DNA of 64,000 bases from Effrenium voratum (lineage: Eukaryota; Sar; Dinophyceae; Suessiales; Symbiodiniaceae), in contig CAUJNA010003805.1 of the NCBI GenBank assembly GCA_963377175.1, forward strand, positions 983,501 through 1,047,500, written 5' to 3'. Positions 42,601 through 50,457 of the stretch are shown here, in pieces; position 1 is the stretch's first letter, and each line of letters opens with the position of its first letter. The position numbers and the translations under genes are program-made. The notes under the pieces are model-generated. The model made no database searches. It was not told where the DNA came from and saw nothing but the letters and a program-made list of their open reading frames with translations.

Positions 42601-45492
42601 GACAAGCTGAGATTAGACTTTTGTCCGGATATTGTCGCTGCGCATTGGAAACAACAAAGCAAGGTTGGTTGTGTCAGTGTGGGCTGGCAGGGCGAGAGGC
42701 AGGTTCAGGTTTGCTTCAATCTCAGAGGCTCGCTAGTTTACACAGGGCCTGACTCGCCCAAACACTTTGTGACAGCTAAAAGTGCTTCAAGAGCATGATC
42801 AAGCGCACTACTCCAGAGGTTCCACCCGGCTTGTAGGCTGCACGCCTTTGGTAGTCTGAACTTGCGCGTCCACGAGAGGCAGGTACTCACGCCCTCGGTT
42901 TGACTAGTTGGCAGCTGTTCGTGTTGCACAATGCGCTATAGCCTAAGTTTGATCAAAGCAGGACATCTAAAACCAATGCAATAATATTATAGAGGTTCCA
43001 ATCCATGGAACTATGTGCTCTGCCCCAGGTGAGACGCAGTCACCAGTGTCTCATATTATCGTATGTTTACATCCAGCGTGGATGGATTGTCTCACTTCAT
43101 TCCTATGTAACATTGGCATGCAAAATCACCAACAGCAGAAGTCGCCAAATCTCAGGGGCAAGCGGCCGGCGCGGCTCGCCTCAACACTTTTCTGCGGACA
43201 CACACCTTATGAGAGCAAGGACGGGCGAGCAAACAAGGACCTGTCAAAATGGTAGGATGTACGAGGTAGAAGATGGCAGAAGAGCAGACTTCAAGGAACA
43301 CATCCCAGGTCGAATAGTCCTAGTGCTCGATATGCACAAATTCGGCTAGTTGTGGTTGAAAGGACTTTGTGTGAAAATCCTCCAAATCCAGATCTCTGGC
43401 TCAGTTGGCCACCGTGTGTTTCCTCATGCCCGAAAAGCGAACTTGCGAGGGGTTTGCAATAGCTTAGCGGGATTCGCATAGAGCCCCATATTGTTTCTCA
43501 TGACAGTTCATTTGCCCTGCCTGCTCAGAATGGATTTTGCCCACCGATAGGAACTCGAAGCACCTGCGGCAACACCTGCGCGGATTTTTTGTACGAAGGG
43601 CCCTTCTGCATGGCGTGCGCTGTGATCCTTATCAGAGAGCCCTCAACGCGGGGCGCCGTAACGGGTTTGGATTTCAGGCAGTTTCAGGCAGAAACAAAAC
43701 AGCCCCAAAACAGTCTGATATTCTGATAAACTGGATGTGCTGAAAGGTGTGCGCCAAAAAACCGCCCGAAATGTCCCTTCAAACCCCGTTGGCGCGATCC
43801 CTCGTCAAGGGCTGCCAAACCTTGGGCCATTTGAGGCCCTCGGATCTTGTGGTGCAAACTATCAGGTTTCCATTGAACCTCCAGACACACTTGGTCCAAG
43901 TCAAAGATCCGCGCCAGTTCAAGTCGCTCTACCTCAAAGGCGGGGCGTTGTGTCCGGACCGTCAAACCGCGGCTGTCCGCGAAGATGGGTAACACCACAC
44001 CATCCCCGCGCGGTGGGGACCAAACTGAAGCACTCCCTCATTCGGTGCTGTGTGCGGCTCGTTCAGATGAAATTTGGGGTGTCAAGACCCAAACCCAAGG
44101 AGCTCTACTGGAAATGCGTCAACTCGGCTTGCCAACGTCAAAGTCTGTATTTAGGAACCGGCTGTGGCAATCCCGAGGGGCATCGCAGGTTTGAGGGTGT
44201 GTCCGTCTCCCTAGTGTGATGTGTTTGACCTGAATGCCGAGAAAATTGGGGAGAATCTATTCGTGACACGGGGCATATGCAGGACTTTTGGCTTTTGCTG
44301 GGCCTTGCTGCTGACACTGGTGTCCACAAGGATGCTGCTTAATATGTTGTCACTACATGAGCTTGTATGTCAACTGCATCGCAATGGCGCAGTTTGCAAT
44401 ACTGTGCTTGGTGGCTCCCAGCCATCCCAGTAGCTTTTTAGCCGTTTAGTGTTGAGTGGTAGTTTCCATTTAACCCACCAAGAGTTAGACTTTTAGCTGG
44501 GGATCAGAAAACGGGCAGCCCAGTGTACATGTGTCCTGGACCCCTTTTCATGTGATTTTCTTGGGGTCGGTTGAGGGAAATGCATGGAGACCCCACACAC
44601 CTCGCGCCTCGCGCTCTTGCCGCAGGCCAGGCCTGGCTTGACCAGCACGGCCGGCCTTGCGAAGATCCCGAGGCGAGAATTTGGGCAGAACGTGCTGCGG
44701 CGGATTCCCTAGATATTGCAACCAACCGGAAGCCACGGTAGAGTAAACGCTTTCCCTTGTTCCCTTCCTATAGACAATATTCAAGAAATCCTTGTTCTGG
44801 GACTGCCTGTTGAGATGACTGTGGGTAAATCAACCATTGTGGGTAAATCAACCTAGTTTGAGGAAACGCAGCTTCTCAAACTTTCCCTTTCCACGAGAGG
44901 CCAGGAGGATACAGAAAATAAGCACCAGGCCTCAACAGGGGCGGTTCCCACCATTCAAGGCTTTTCCCCGTTCCGACCCGAGATTGCTGTACACCCAGCG
45001 GGAAGGAGTACTACTCCAAGCAAGTTATCACCATCTTGTGAATGTCACAAGGTCGCCATGTTTTCCTTAAGGTGTTATCTTAGTGCGTCATAAACACCCT
45101 CGGTTTCTGTGATAGCTTGACAAGCATAGATGAACCAATGTTCTGCTGGGGAGTTTTTCCTGCCCACTGTTGGCAACTACAGATTGCCTACAAACACATA
45201 ATATGACTCTGTGACTGTGTCTTTGTTTGGAGGGTACCCGTTGGACCCGTTGAGGCTTGTTTTCAAGGGCAACCAAAAGCGCCCCGCTTATGTTTTCGTT
45301 TGGGGGGGTTCTCTATTTTCAGACAAGTGGAAGAGACCGCAGAAACCGATCCCCATACGATCGCCTCAGGCGCCACCGGGCGCCCTTGACATCCGGGGCG
45401 CCTACGCACGGCAGCGGAGATCCTTCGAGTTCAAGGCATTGCGCGTTAAAAGGACACCTCAGCCCGGGAGGACTTGGTGCCTTCATAATTAA
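24159..45492 (+). CDS. Gene A (multi-exon model), unknown basic Trp/Pro-rich protein, 5' end missing
   Basis: Model: 24159-24224, 25881-25949, 27263-27331, 28451-28480, 30741-30800, 32067-32141, 44631-44691, 45323-45492 (stop). Each junction is phase-consistent and the pieces total 600 bases in frame. Donors are GT, GC or GA; acceptors are AG. The product is basic and rich in Trp, Pro and Arg, with segments such as DTDWYYPAHPWHAVVELP and KWKRPQKPIPIRSPQAPP. I do not recognise the family; an organellar or RNA-binding role would be a guess. No start Met was found, so upstream exons are missing. The 12.5-kb interval between exons 32067 and 44631 holds the large satellite block. Linking exons across it rests on strand, phase and composition, and extra exons (26248, 42212) may belong to it. 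Confidence 0.4.
25881..25949 (+). CDS. Gene A candidate exon
   Basis: TCTTCCAG acceptor and GC donor (CAG|GCGGCG). Encodes APAVKRDPPQPGSGWPEQC then PPMQ. Third positions are strongly G/C. The downstream G-rich run is intronic in this model. Confidence 0.5.
26248..26418 (+). CDS. Candidate exon, unplaced
   Basis: After GGAACAG an open frame encodes IKRLNEILREVQDGAGRLKL, then VSTLPGHGRREMIYVLNGLS and ATQWHGFKQLK. It ends at a possible GT donor (ATTG|GTGTTA) just before a TGA. Good coding character. Its entry phase (1) does not fit the simplest gene A chain, so it is unplaced or the chain is incomplete. Confidence 0.4.
26510..27055 (-). CDS. Candidate intronless minus ORF with signal-peptide-like start
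   Basis: From ATG at 27055 the frame encodes MVQLLMLLLVCMASTTWQA, which looks like a signal peptide. A cysteine-rich region follows (CKHCEQKHWAFLL...CKVLTKCRPPANSSCSCD), then a longer Ser/Pro/Lys tail, about 181 residues in all. The frame is also open upstream of this Met. It lies opposite an inferred gene A intron. It may be a nested secreted-protein gene or chance. Confidence 0.3.
   Translation of the reverse strand: MVQLLMLLLVCMASTTWQACKHCEQKHWAFLLTTNPLCKVLTKCRPPANSSCSCDIAPSHAACKQAQLVSAGQRPHVFQLLPETLSLHAMPTSRLAPSSPGSKRISNGLITSWAQSKPHLTACETPAQPGNAGKVGVSKLKALHKFSKRQLMCNTPYKSSCLSLLQHPGEVQPFGAELISI
27263..27331 (+). CDS. Gene A candidate exon
   Basis: GGCTGGCAG acceptor and GC donor (CAG|GCGCGG). 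Encodes LSESVEVGGGDLEQRGDVGA then FDQ. Acidic and Gly-rich. The frame stays open 16 more codons, so the exon could be longer. Confidence 0.45.
27959..28064 (+). repeat. MITE-like element, family M1, copy 3
   Basis: GTGGGTATGGGTCAAAATTT at the left and TCTGACCCACACCCC at the right, with the family interior ACCGCAGGTTTTGAG and ACCTGGGTTTTC. Confidence 0.7.
28451..28480 (+). CDS. Gene A candidate exon (30 bases)
   Basis: TCGCCAG acceptor and GC donor (CAG|GCACCA). Encodes DNCWQWDPKQ. An alternative is a longer exon running to the canonical CCAG|GTAAGT donor at 28540, which leaves phase 2 and would not join exon 30741 in frame. Confidence 0.35.
29131..29340 (-). CDS. Candidate minus-strand terminal exon, basic, unknown
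   Basis: On the minus strand an open frame encodes GIDRLGMLNSKPGRRRRKPM, then LRPQPDLRKDMGRDAVRKHL, then SVKMMHGYAVGCMYC and a stop. Codons have strong G/C third positions and the product is highly basic. It opposes gene A and lies within an inferred intron of it. Unknown family. Confidence 0.35.
   Translation of the reverse strand, partial: DRLGMLNSKPGRRRRKPMLRPQPDLRKDMGRDAVRKHLDRDKAMSVKMMHGYAVGCMYCLLRRPFRPGS
29421..29461. repeat. Short hairpin repeat, copy 1
   Basis: TGATGGACATGAATCCCCAC...TGATGTCCACCA can fold back (TGGACAT with ATGTCCA). A second copy with the same GGACATGAATCCCCACTGAA core lies at 29700-29742. Confidence 0.6.
29700..29742. repeat. Short hairpin repeat, copy 2
   Basis: GGTTGGTGGACATGAATCCC...CTGTCCACCAA is the second copy of the hairpin at 29421-29461, in the same orientation about 280 bases away. 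Confidence 0.6.
30154..30225. repeat. 72-base inverted repeat
   Basis: The left arm GGAACCTGACGTTC and right arm GAACGTCAGGTTCC are perfect complements separated by 44 bases. Confidence 0.7.
30741..30800 (+). CDS. Gene A candidate exon
   Basis: TCTGTCGCAG acceptor and GA donor (CGG|GAAGCC; a GC donor three bases later is equally possible). Encodes VPLAYMGVPRSDLPNSKRRR. Phase 0. A second frame through the same bases also reads plausibly (AKERLAELQAPPGSQ), which lowers confidence. Confidence 0.45.
30943..31263 (+). CDS. Open frame containing an in-frame 20-residue duplication, unknown
   Basis: An open + strand frame of about 107 codons ends at TGA (31261-31263). It contains LDTPRVQGISYILWSHSKV twice, because a 60-base segment is duplicated in tandem (31064-31123 and 31124-31183). 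It ends with RPRRKMPRQVDEWLSG. It may be an exon or a non-coding minisatellite whose unit happens to be a multiple of three. Confidence 0.3.
31064..31183. repeat. Perfect 60-base tandem duplication
   Basis: Two head-to-tail copies beginning CGCTTGACACACCGAGGG and ending CAGCAAGGTGT. The copies are identical, so the duplication is recent. Confidence 0.9.
31937..32007. repeat. (CTCC)n followed by (CT)n
   Basis: About ten CTCC units, then a T-rich spacer and a (CT)n run, ending just upstream of the exon at 32067. The pyrimidine run may serve as the polypyrimidine tract. Confidence 0.9.
32067..32141 (+). CDS. Gene A candidate exon before the satellite-bearing intron
   Basis: GTCGCAG acceptor; GT donor at AGG|GTGTGG in the preferred model. 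Encodes DTDWYYPAHPWHAVVELPRS then RRHPR. The same frame is open on both sides: upstream as VPEQKARAGKRDKSQ back to an AG at 32022, downstream as VWRGMERSLGLDPFSG. The true exon may therefore be 32023-32187. Coding character is strong. Confidence 0.6.
32776..33421. mobile_element. 650-base element with 98-base terminal inverted repeats
   Basis: The segments 32776-32873 and 33324-33421 are near-perfect inverted copies (left TTAAGGGCTGCCGCCCAGTG, right CACTGGGCGGCAGCCCTTGA), with only a few differences near GTTTTGGAGCCAC / GTTGCTCGAAAAC. The interior contains two direct copies of a segment of about 95 bases (CGAAACGGCACCTCGCCTCA..., about 33058-33150 and 33235-33323) and ATCATCACTACGCAT motifs. 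No ORF encodes a transposase. It resembles a foldback or non-autonomous TIR transposon beside satellite arrays. Confidence 0.7.
33430..34555. repeat. ATG/ATC-rich satellite A (unit about 286 bases)
   Basis: Long direct repeats with sub-blocks TAAGAGATGATGATGACATC, CTCGGCATCACCAGTGCCGG and GGGGTCTAACGTTACTTTTG. The marker GAAATGCATATAAGAAT recurs at about 33972 and 34258, giving a unit near 286 bases. It ends at 34519-34555 with a core (GACGCATCCTCAGCATCACC) that otherwise belongs to satellite B at 38.6-39.8 kb. Confidence 0.8.
34610..34915. repeat. GATAGCT-type tandem array (31/62-base units)
   Basis: Units such as ATAGATAGCTTTGACATATA and GATAGCTTTCCAATAGGCTT alternate. The marker CCAATAGGCTTGCATGACA recurs 62 and then 93 bases apart. 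Minus ORFs through it (KLSICHASLLESYLS repeats) are artefacts. Confidence 0.85.
34954..37030. repeat. 298-base satellite, seven tandem copies
   Basis: Copies begin (CTCTCTGCGAGCTGGGGG) at 34954, 35252, 35550, 35848, 36146, 36454 and 36761, i.e. spacings of 298 four times, then 308 and 307. The first four are almost identical. Copies 5-7 differ mainly by expansion of a GGTCTCGGAAC / GGTTCGGAAC sub-repeat. Each unit includes three 41-base subunits ending TTTCGCAAGG. Because 298 is not a multiple of three, the many ORFs through it shift frame and are rejected as genes. Confidence 0.95.
36961..37281. repeat. 41-base satellite array
   Basis: About eight head-to-tail 41-base units of the type TTCGTGGCAGGCGCAGCACT plus TTCGCAAGGTCAAGTAC. 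The same 41-base unit is embedded three times in every 298-base monomer, so the larger satellite contains the smaller one. Confidence 0.9.
37281..37680. repeat. 61-base satellite array, block 1
   Basis: Units of 61 bases (one of 63) with TACGAAAGTAGTACGCGAAG, CACTTTCGCAGCTGGGGCTC and GAAAATCGCAACTTTTAAG. Related degenerate arrays, inverted relative to this one, lie at 16.1-16.4 kb and 48.1-48.25 kb. Confidence 0.9.
37690..37912. repeat. (GATA)n / (GAGATA)n array
   Basis: GATAGATAGA-type repeats with GAGATAGAGA variants between the two 61-base blocks. Confidence 0.9.
37913..38225. repeat. 61-base satellite array, block 2
   Basis: This block repeats block 1, including its unusual ending TTCGGGGATTGAACATCGCA followed by GCAGAGAAAGATGGG and the same start of a GATA array. 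The two blocks are about 543 bases apart, so they look like a segmental duplication of array plus GATA start. Confidence 0.9.
38230..38385. repeat. (GATA)n passing into (GA)n/(AAAGAGAG)n
   Basis: It starts like the array at 37690 and grades into AGAGAAAGAGAG and a pure GA run before unique sequence at about 38388. Confidence 0.9.
38560..39770. repeat. ATG/ATC-rich satellite B (units 154-200 bases)
   Basis: The core TCATCATGACGCATCCTCAG recurs at about 38626, 38806, 38960, 39153, 39319, 39513 and 39713. Between cores lie GGACACTTGAAACGTATATA and variable (GAT)n runs, which account for the length differences. His-rich minus ORFs through it are artefacts. Confidence 0.9.
40620..40850. repeat. 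Degenerate CTTACAGC(G/C)TTACAGC minisatellite
   Basis: About 20 imperfect units of CTTACAGC, GTTACAGC and CTTCAAGG alternate over 230 bases. Confidence 0.8.
41335..41465. repeat. Two direct copies of a segment of about 65 bases
   Basis: AAGCATCTGATCCCCT...CAGCCAGAAACGTGGGACCC is followed by AAGCATTTGATCCCCT...CAACCAGAAACGTGGGCCCT. The T-rich centres differ. Confidence 0.75.
42212..42576 (+). CDS. Candidate exon or terminal exon, unknown
   Basis: After TTCTTTGCAG the frame is open to a TAG (42574-42576). It encodes TDSFAPYAFGWGGDALLGDF then LQGAKGRSHRCKYACETLP, continuing through ARFAQAAEMRPDQ and a Lys/Ser-rich tail. Entry phase is 1, so it could follow exon 32067 if that exon used a GC donor at AGGG|GCATGG. 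Family not recognised. Confidence 0.4.
43463..43726 (+). CDS. Candidate cysteine-rich coding segment without start Met
   Basis: An open frame between stops encodes IEPHIVSHDSSFALPAQNGF, then STCGNTCADFLYEGPFCMAC, then AVILIREPSTRGAVTGLDF. It was visible only by reading frames that lack an ATG. The cysteine spacing (CGNTCx9CMAC) looks structured. It lies in the large gene A intron; relation unknown. Confidence 0.35.
   Translation, partial: LSGIRIEPHIVSHDSSFALPAQNGFCPPIGTRSTCGNTCADFLYEGPFCMACAVILIREPSTRGAVTGLDFRQFQAETKQPQNSLIF
44631..44691 (+). CDS. Gene A candidate exon after the satellite-bearing intron
   Basis: GCCAG acceptor (an AG five bases upstream is also possible). Encodes AWLDQHGRPCEDPEARIWAE and ends at a GT donor (GAAC|GTGCTG), phase 1, matching exon 45323. 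The frame continues open as RAAADSLDIAT, so a later donor is possible. Strong coding character. Confidence 0.55.
45209..45322 (+). repeat. MITE-like element, family M2, abutting the last exon of gene A
   Basis: GACTGTGTCTTTGTTTGGAG at the left is followed by GGGTACCC, the core CAAGGGCAACCAAAAGCG, and a right end GGTTCTCTATTTTCAGACAA that matches the M2 terminus GGTACCCTCAAAAAAGACAC imperfectly. The AG of TTTTCAG|ACAAG is the acceptor of exon 45323. Confidence 0.45.
45323..45492 (+). CDS. Gene A terminal exon
   Basis: TATTTTCAG acceptor; stop TAA at 45490-45492. Encodes KWKRPQKPIPIRSPQAPPGA, then LDIRGAYARQRRSFEFKALR, then VKRTPQPGRTWCLHN. Very strong coding character, basic and Pro-rich. The next gene starts about 0.5 kb downstream on the same strand. 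Confidence 0.65.
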
Positions 45493-45949
45493 CATGGGAC
45501 TTGAGATAGGGCTTCCGCAAAGGGCTTCTGCAAAAGGGCTCACGGACAAGATATCCATTTGTACAGAAAGTGGGTTGTGTGCTTTGTTGTTGATGGCATG
45601 AAGCATTTGATGTTGTTGAGTTGGTGGGTGGGAATTCTGGGAATTGGATAGGGGTAATGGTACTAATGGAACAGCCAGCAACACTAATGCCGATTCATTC
45701 CCTAGATTGGCCAGTGCAGAAAATGGCGTCGTTCGCTAGAGTTTCCAGGACAGCTTTACAGAAGGCAGATATGCAAGGAGTCAGTTGGATAAGGCGGCTT
45801 GATGTGTGGTGAAAGTGAGTTGACAAATTTTGGGTTCTTGGGATAATTTGTTATTGCTGTCACCAGGCCATGTCATTAGCCTGCAGAACTTCGCTGCATT
45901 CACACATTTGCAATCTTTCTTCACATTCCGTGTGCTGAAGTGGCTCTTT

Positions 45950-45966
45950 AGAGACCGGCATTTCAG
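45950..45966 (+). promoter_or_regulatory. Possible spliced-leader trans-splice acceptor of the Spinster-like gene
   Basis: Dinoflagellate mRNAs receive a trans-spliced leader (established). Two AGs after pyrimidine-rich sequence, at 45950-45951 (CTCTTTAG) and 45965-45966 (GCATTTCAG), precede the ATG at 46000. Either would give a short 5' UTR of 33-48 bases. No upstream ORF or exon of this gene was found. Confidence 0.4.
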
Positions 45967-45999
45967 GGCGATCTGATCAGATCCTTGCTTCCTCGCGCC

Positions 46000-46155
46000 A
46001 TGACGGACGTGGAGCTGACATGTGTGGCCCCTCCAGCTGAACAAATCGGAAAAGCGGGGCCAAAGCCAGAGGTGTCTAAGGAGCAGACACAAGTGGTTGA
46101 AGTGGAGAAGAAGCCCCCTTGGCGCGCCTGGATTTGCCTATTCCTGGTGAACATC
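46000..46155 (+). CDS. Spinster-like exon 1 (aa 1-52)
   Basis: Starts MTDVELTCVAPP; a charged N-tail and then WRAWICLFLVNI, the first half of TM1. GC donor (ATC|GCAGCT). Confidence 0.85.
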
Positions 46156-49100
46156 GCAGCTTGGACTTTGCCTCGGATTCTTTTTGTACCGACAAGATGG
46201 GGATTGTCCTTTTGATCTCCCTTTGAAAATCTCCCAAAATGGGACATTACCCTGAAAACAGGACAGACTCAAATGAGCAGCAGTTTTTACTCAAATGGAA
46301 GGATTTATAGGGTCGAGTCCACACGCAAAGGGAACTGCAAGCAGTGTGTTGAGGCAGTGTGTATTGTGTCGCGCGAGGCCGCGCATTGTTCTTGTCAGCA
46401 AAGAGAATAGGTGAATGAGCATGGAGATCTGAGCTTGTCTAAGCCTATGCGTGTACATGCATGTATGCATACATGTTCAAGCAAACTCCATGAGCGGCCA
46501 TCGGGACATATATATATATACATGTACAATATATATATATATATATATTATATATACATACATATATATATATATGCATATTGTGTATGTATGTTTTTTC
46601 TATGTAGATAGACACTGAATCGTTGAATACATAATTGTCCACTGACCTTGCTTGCGTGCAGCTCAGGTCGAAGGAATCGATACACAGCTCATCCCCGCGT
46701 GTCTTTTTGCCCTTCAGCGCGACGTCAATCTGACCCTCAGTGATGTTGCCATCCTCACCACTGTGCAGATGGTGCCTGAGCTCAATGCCCAACAAGAATC
46801 GGTGCGGATGTCAGGGCAGCCCTTTTTTAAGTTAAGCGGGAAAGTAACAGGCCCCGATTTCTTTTCACCCACCCATCTCAGCACCCATTTAGTTCAAGGC
46901 ATTCAAACTTTGGGTCTGCACAGCGTTTATCCATGTGCCAAATTGATGTCATGGTATTCCCCAAGGATGGCGCTTTTGGGGGAGAAAGCCGATCGCCTCG
47001 CGGGATCGGGCCTTCCTTTGAGATGTTCCGCATGGGAATCATGCCGATGTGTTGATCCAATGACCGTGGATTTGTGAGGGTACCCTACCCTGTTGGGGGC
47101 TTGTGGAAAGTGAAAAAGGGAAACCAAAAAAGGGACCCCACCCATTTTAAAGGGCTCCACATGCGTGTTAAAGGATGTCTGGAGAACAAGTCACGGACCT
47201 GAAGGTGATTTGAAGATGGTGGACTGTTGGACTCCTCTCGTGAAATTTCCGTCCTGACGAGTCTTACTTCGGTTGCTGAGGTCTTGACCAATGTGGCAGC
47301 GCCCTTCTGGGGTGTGGTGGCCGATCGAGGAATTATGATGAGGAAGTCGATTATCAATCTGGGCTGTCTTGGGGAAGGCGGCTCGAAGAAATTCGGGAGT
47401 GATACGCTCTTTCTTCCGACCCTGGGGACTTCAGCACATGGAAGCCTTCCAACATGTGGACAGGCCTGTTTATATACAGTTTACTCTCTCTCGTTGAACC
47501 CTCCGCTCTCATGTTTGTTGTGAACAAGACTGGGAGCCATGTTCGGGGTCCGTGTGTGTGTGTGTGTGATTGTTTTAGGGGCTTTGATTTGCTCAAGAAT
47601 ACATGTTATGTCCTTCTGTTGGTTTCAAAGGGAATATATTACTGGATGTTTTTCCAAGGGTTTTGCAAATCGATTGGGCAGTCTACCCTTTATCTGCTGG
47701 GCCCCAATATGAAGGTCTTCAACCGTCTATAGAATGGCGAGCGCTGCGCTCGTCCGTGAGGGAGCAAGCGCCCCTCAGCTCGCAAGCAACAACCGGCGTA
47801 TCTGGCACTACACATATGACCCCGTTACATGCCCTAAGGAACCGGCTTCTTACATGTTGCATACCTCACATCAATAAACCTCCCGGCTGGTTGCACGCCC
47901 CTCGTTGCATACCCGGATGCATGCCCAGACTTTGAGTGATTTCCCTGGACATATCAACATCTGTGAAGAGTCAACTTGCAGAGAGCTTGCCATTCAGAAG
48001 AAAAATTGGAACAGGTAGCAGCCAGAAAAGGCCTTTTGCCTTTTGCTATGCGAGACCTCGTTGCATACCTCGTTGCATACCCAATCCCAGCCTGGGCCAG
48101 CAACCCCCTTTTTGGCGTCGCGTGGCTTGCGTTGAATAGGGGCAACTTTTGAATTGGAGCTGCGGAGGTGCGCTTCGCGTGCTACGCTTGCACTGCATAG
48201 CTGCGACTTTTGAGCTGGAGCTGCCAAAATGCACTTTGGTTGTTCTGCGCTAGGTTGTGCTACTGGTCCATGTGAAGCGCTGAGGTCCCGTTACACATCT
48301 ACGTTACAAGAACCTCCATTACAGACCTCCACAACAAGATTCATTCTGCGTCGCACGTCACCGACTCTCCAAAAGGTCAGAGCCATATACCTACGCGCAT
48401 GGTGAGATAGTTGCATGGCTACCTGTATACATGCTGCATACATACAATTATGCATACGTGCAGTGCATGTACGTACACAAATGCATGCATGCATGCATGC
48501 AAACACTTGTGTTCTTACAATCGCACATTCACACCTGTACGCAATAATAAGTGTTTTCATTCTTCCATTCCTTTATTCATTCCTCATTCATTAATGCATT
48601 CATGCATGCACTCATTCATGCATTCACGCATTCATACATTCATTGATTTCATTCATTCCTTCATTAATTCATTCATTCATTAATTTAATCATTCATTCAT
48701 TCATTCATTCATTCATTCATTCATTCATTCATTCATTCATTCATTCATTCATTCATGTATTCATGAATTCGTTCATTCATTAATTCATTCATTCATTCAT
48801 TCATTCATTCATTCATGCATTCATTCATTCATTCATGCATTCATTCATTCATTCATTTATTCATTCATTCATTCATTCATTCATTAATTCATTCATTTAT
48901 TCATTCATTCATTCATTCATTCATTCATTCATTCATTCATTAATTCATTCATTCATTCATGCATTCATGCATTCATTCATTTATTCATGAAGTCTTCCTT
49001 CATTCGTTCATTCCGTCATTGCATCCATGCATTCATGCATTCATGAATTTCATTAATTCAGTCATTCATGCATGCATTCATTCATTATTTCATTCATTCA

Positions 49101-50401
49101 TTCATTCATTCATTCATTCATTCATTCATTCATGCATTCATGCATTCATTTTATTCATTCAGTCATTCATTCATTCATTCATTCATTCATTCATTCATTC
49201 ATTCCTTCGCATGCATACGTGCATACATGTATTCATTCGTTCATTCATTCATTCCTTCATTCCTTCATTCATTCATTAATTTATTCCTTCATTCATACAT
49301 ACATACATACATTCATACATTCATACATTCATACATTCATACATACATACATACATACGTACATACGTGCTACGCATTATACACAGCACCACATGACACA
49401 TATATAGTTTCACATAAGGCGTATCACAAAACAACCGCACATACTCCATCATAGCTTTGCAAGACATTGTCATTTAACACAGCCCACTACAATACATACC
49501 ATACTTTTCTTGCCTACATAGTTTGTGCGTACATGGATGCATACATGTTGAGACATTCGTCTCTATTTGTACACACGTAGCCACAGGGTACCCACGAAAA
49601 GACAGCAACAACGGCATACAGTACTAGTTGAAGCTAAATGGCGATCTCTGGTTTTTAACTGCTCGCGATCATTCCACGCCCAGGAATTTCCGTGCTGGCC
49701 CTGGCATTTGTCGGCAGCATGGCTTCTCGAAAGGCATGAAGACCATCCGCTGCCCTCCACAACTGATTCATTCAGGTTCACGTGTATTGGTGAACGGTTT
49801 GCACTGATTCTTGGTCAAAGCTATTCGGTGCCACACTGCAACTCCCACATACCGTGTGTTAAATTGTCCGTAAATCTATTGCAATTTGCACCCCTTCCAA
49901 CCCCTTCCAGTGCTAGCCTCTTCTCCCCGGATAATTTCTATAAGTTTTTGTTCAGTGATTCAGGGCTCATTGCTAGTATCCCAGTGGCAGCGGCATTGCA
50001 AAACAGAACAAGTTTCTTCCACCATGACTTGCTGTTTCGTTCCACTGCCGCGTGTTGCTGCAAGGTTCCCATGGTTGGTCTGCGCGCCATGTCGGGCTTT
50101 TTCATGGCTTCCCTGCGCCCCGTGTGCAATGGCCTCGTGGCGGACATGACATCGGACCACAATCGCGGGAAATATTTCGGACAGATGCAGAGCGGGTACA
50201 TGCCCCTCGGCCGCAATGCTCTGGGAGGAACAAGACTCGCACGGCACACACGTTGTTTTTTTCCCCTTAAGCTTGATGCGTTGATTGTGTATGACGGAGA
50301 CGACGATGATGATCATGATCATGATGACCATGATGATCATGATGATGACGATGACGACGAGGTTGATGATGATGACGATGAGGTTGATGATGATGATGAT
50401 C

Positions 50402-50457
<56 letters not shown>

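Larger units (their letters stand above)
39790..44630. other. Rest of the large inferred gene A intron
   Basis: Downstream of the satellites this holds a degenerate CTTACAGC minisatellite (40620-40850), a 65-base duplication (41335-41465) and candidate coding stretches at 42212 and 43463. Other ORFs of about 60-160 codons occur on both strands (e.g. 41049-41348 and 43684-43998 minus, 43737-44219 plus) without a recognised domain. Confidence 0.4.
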
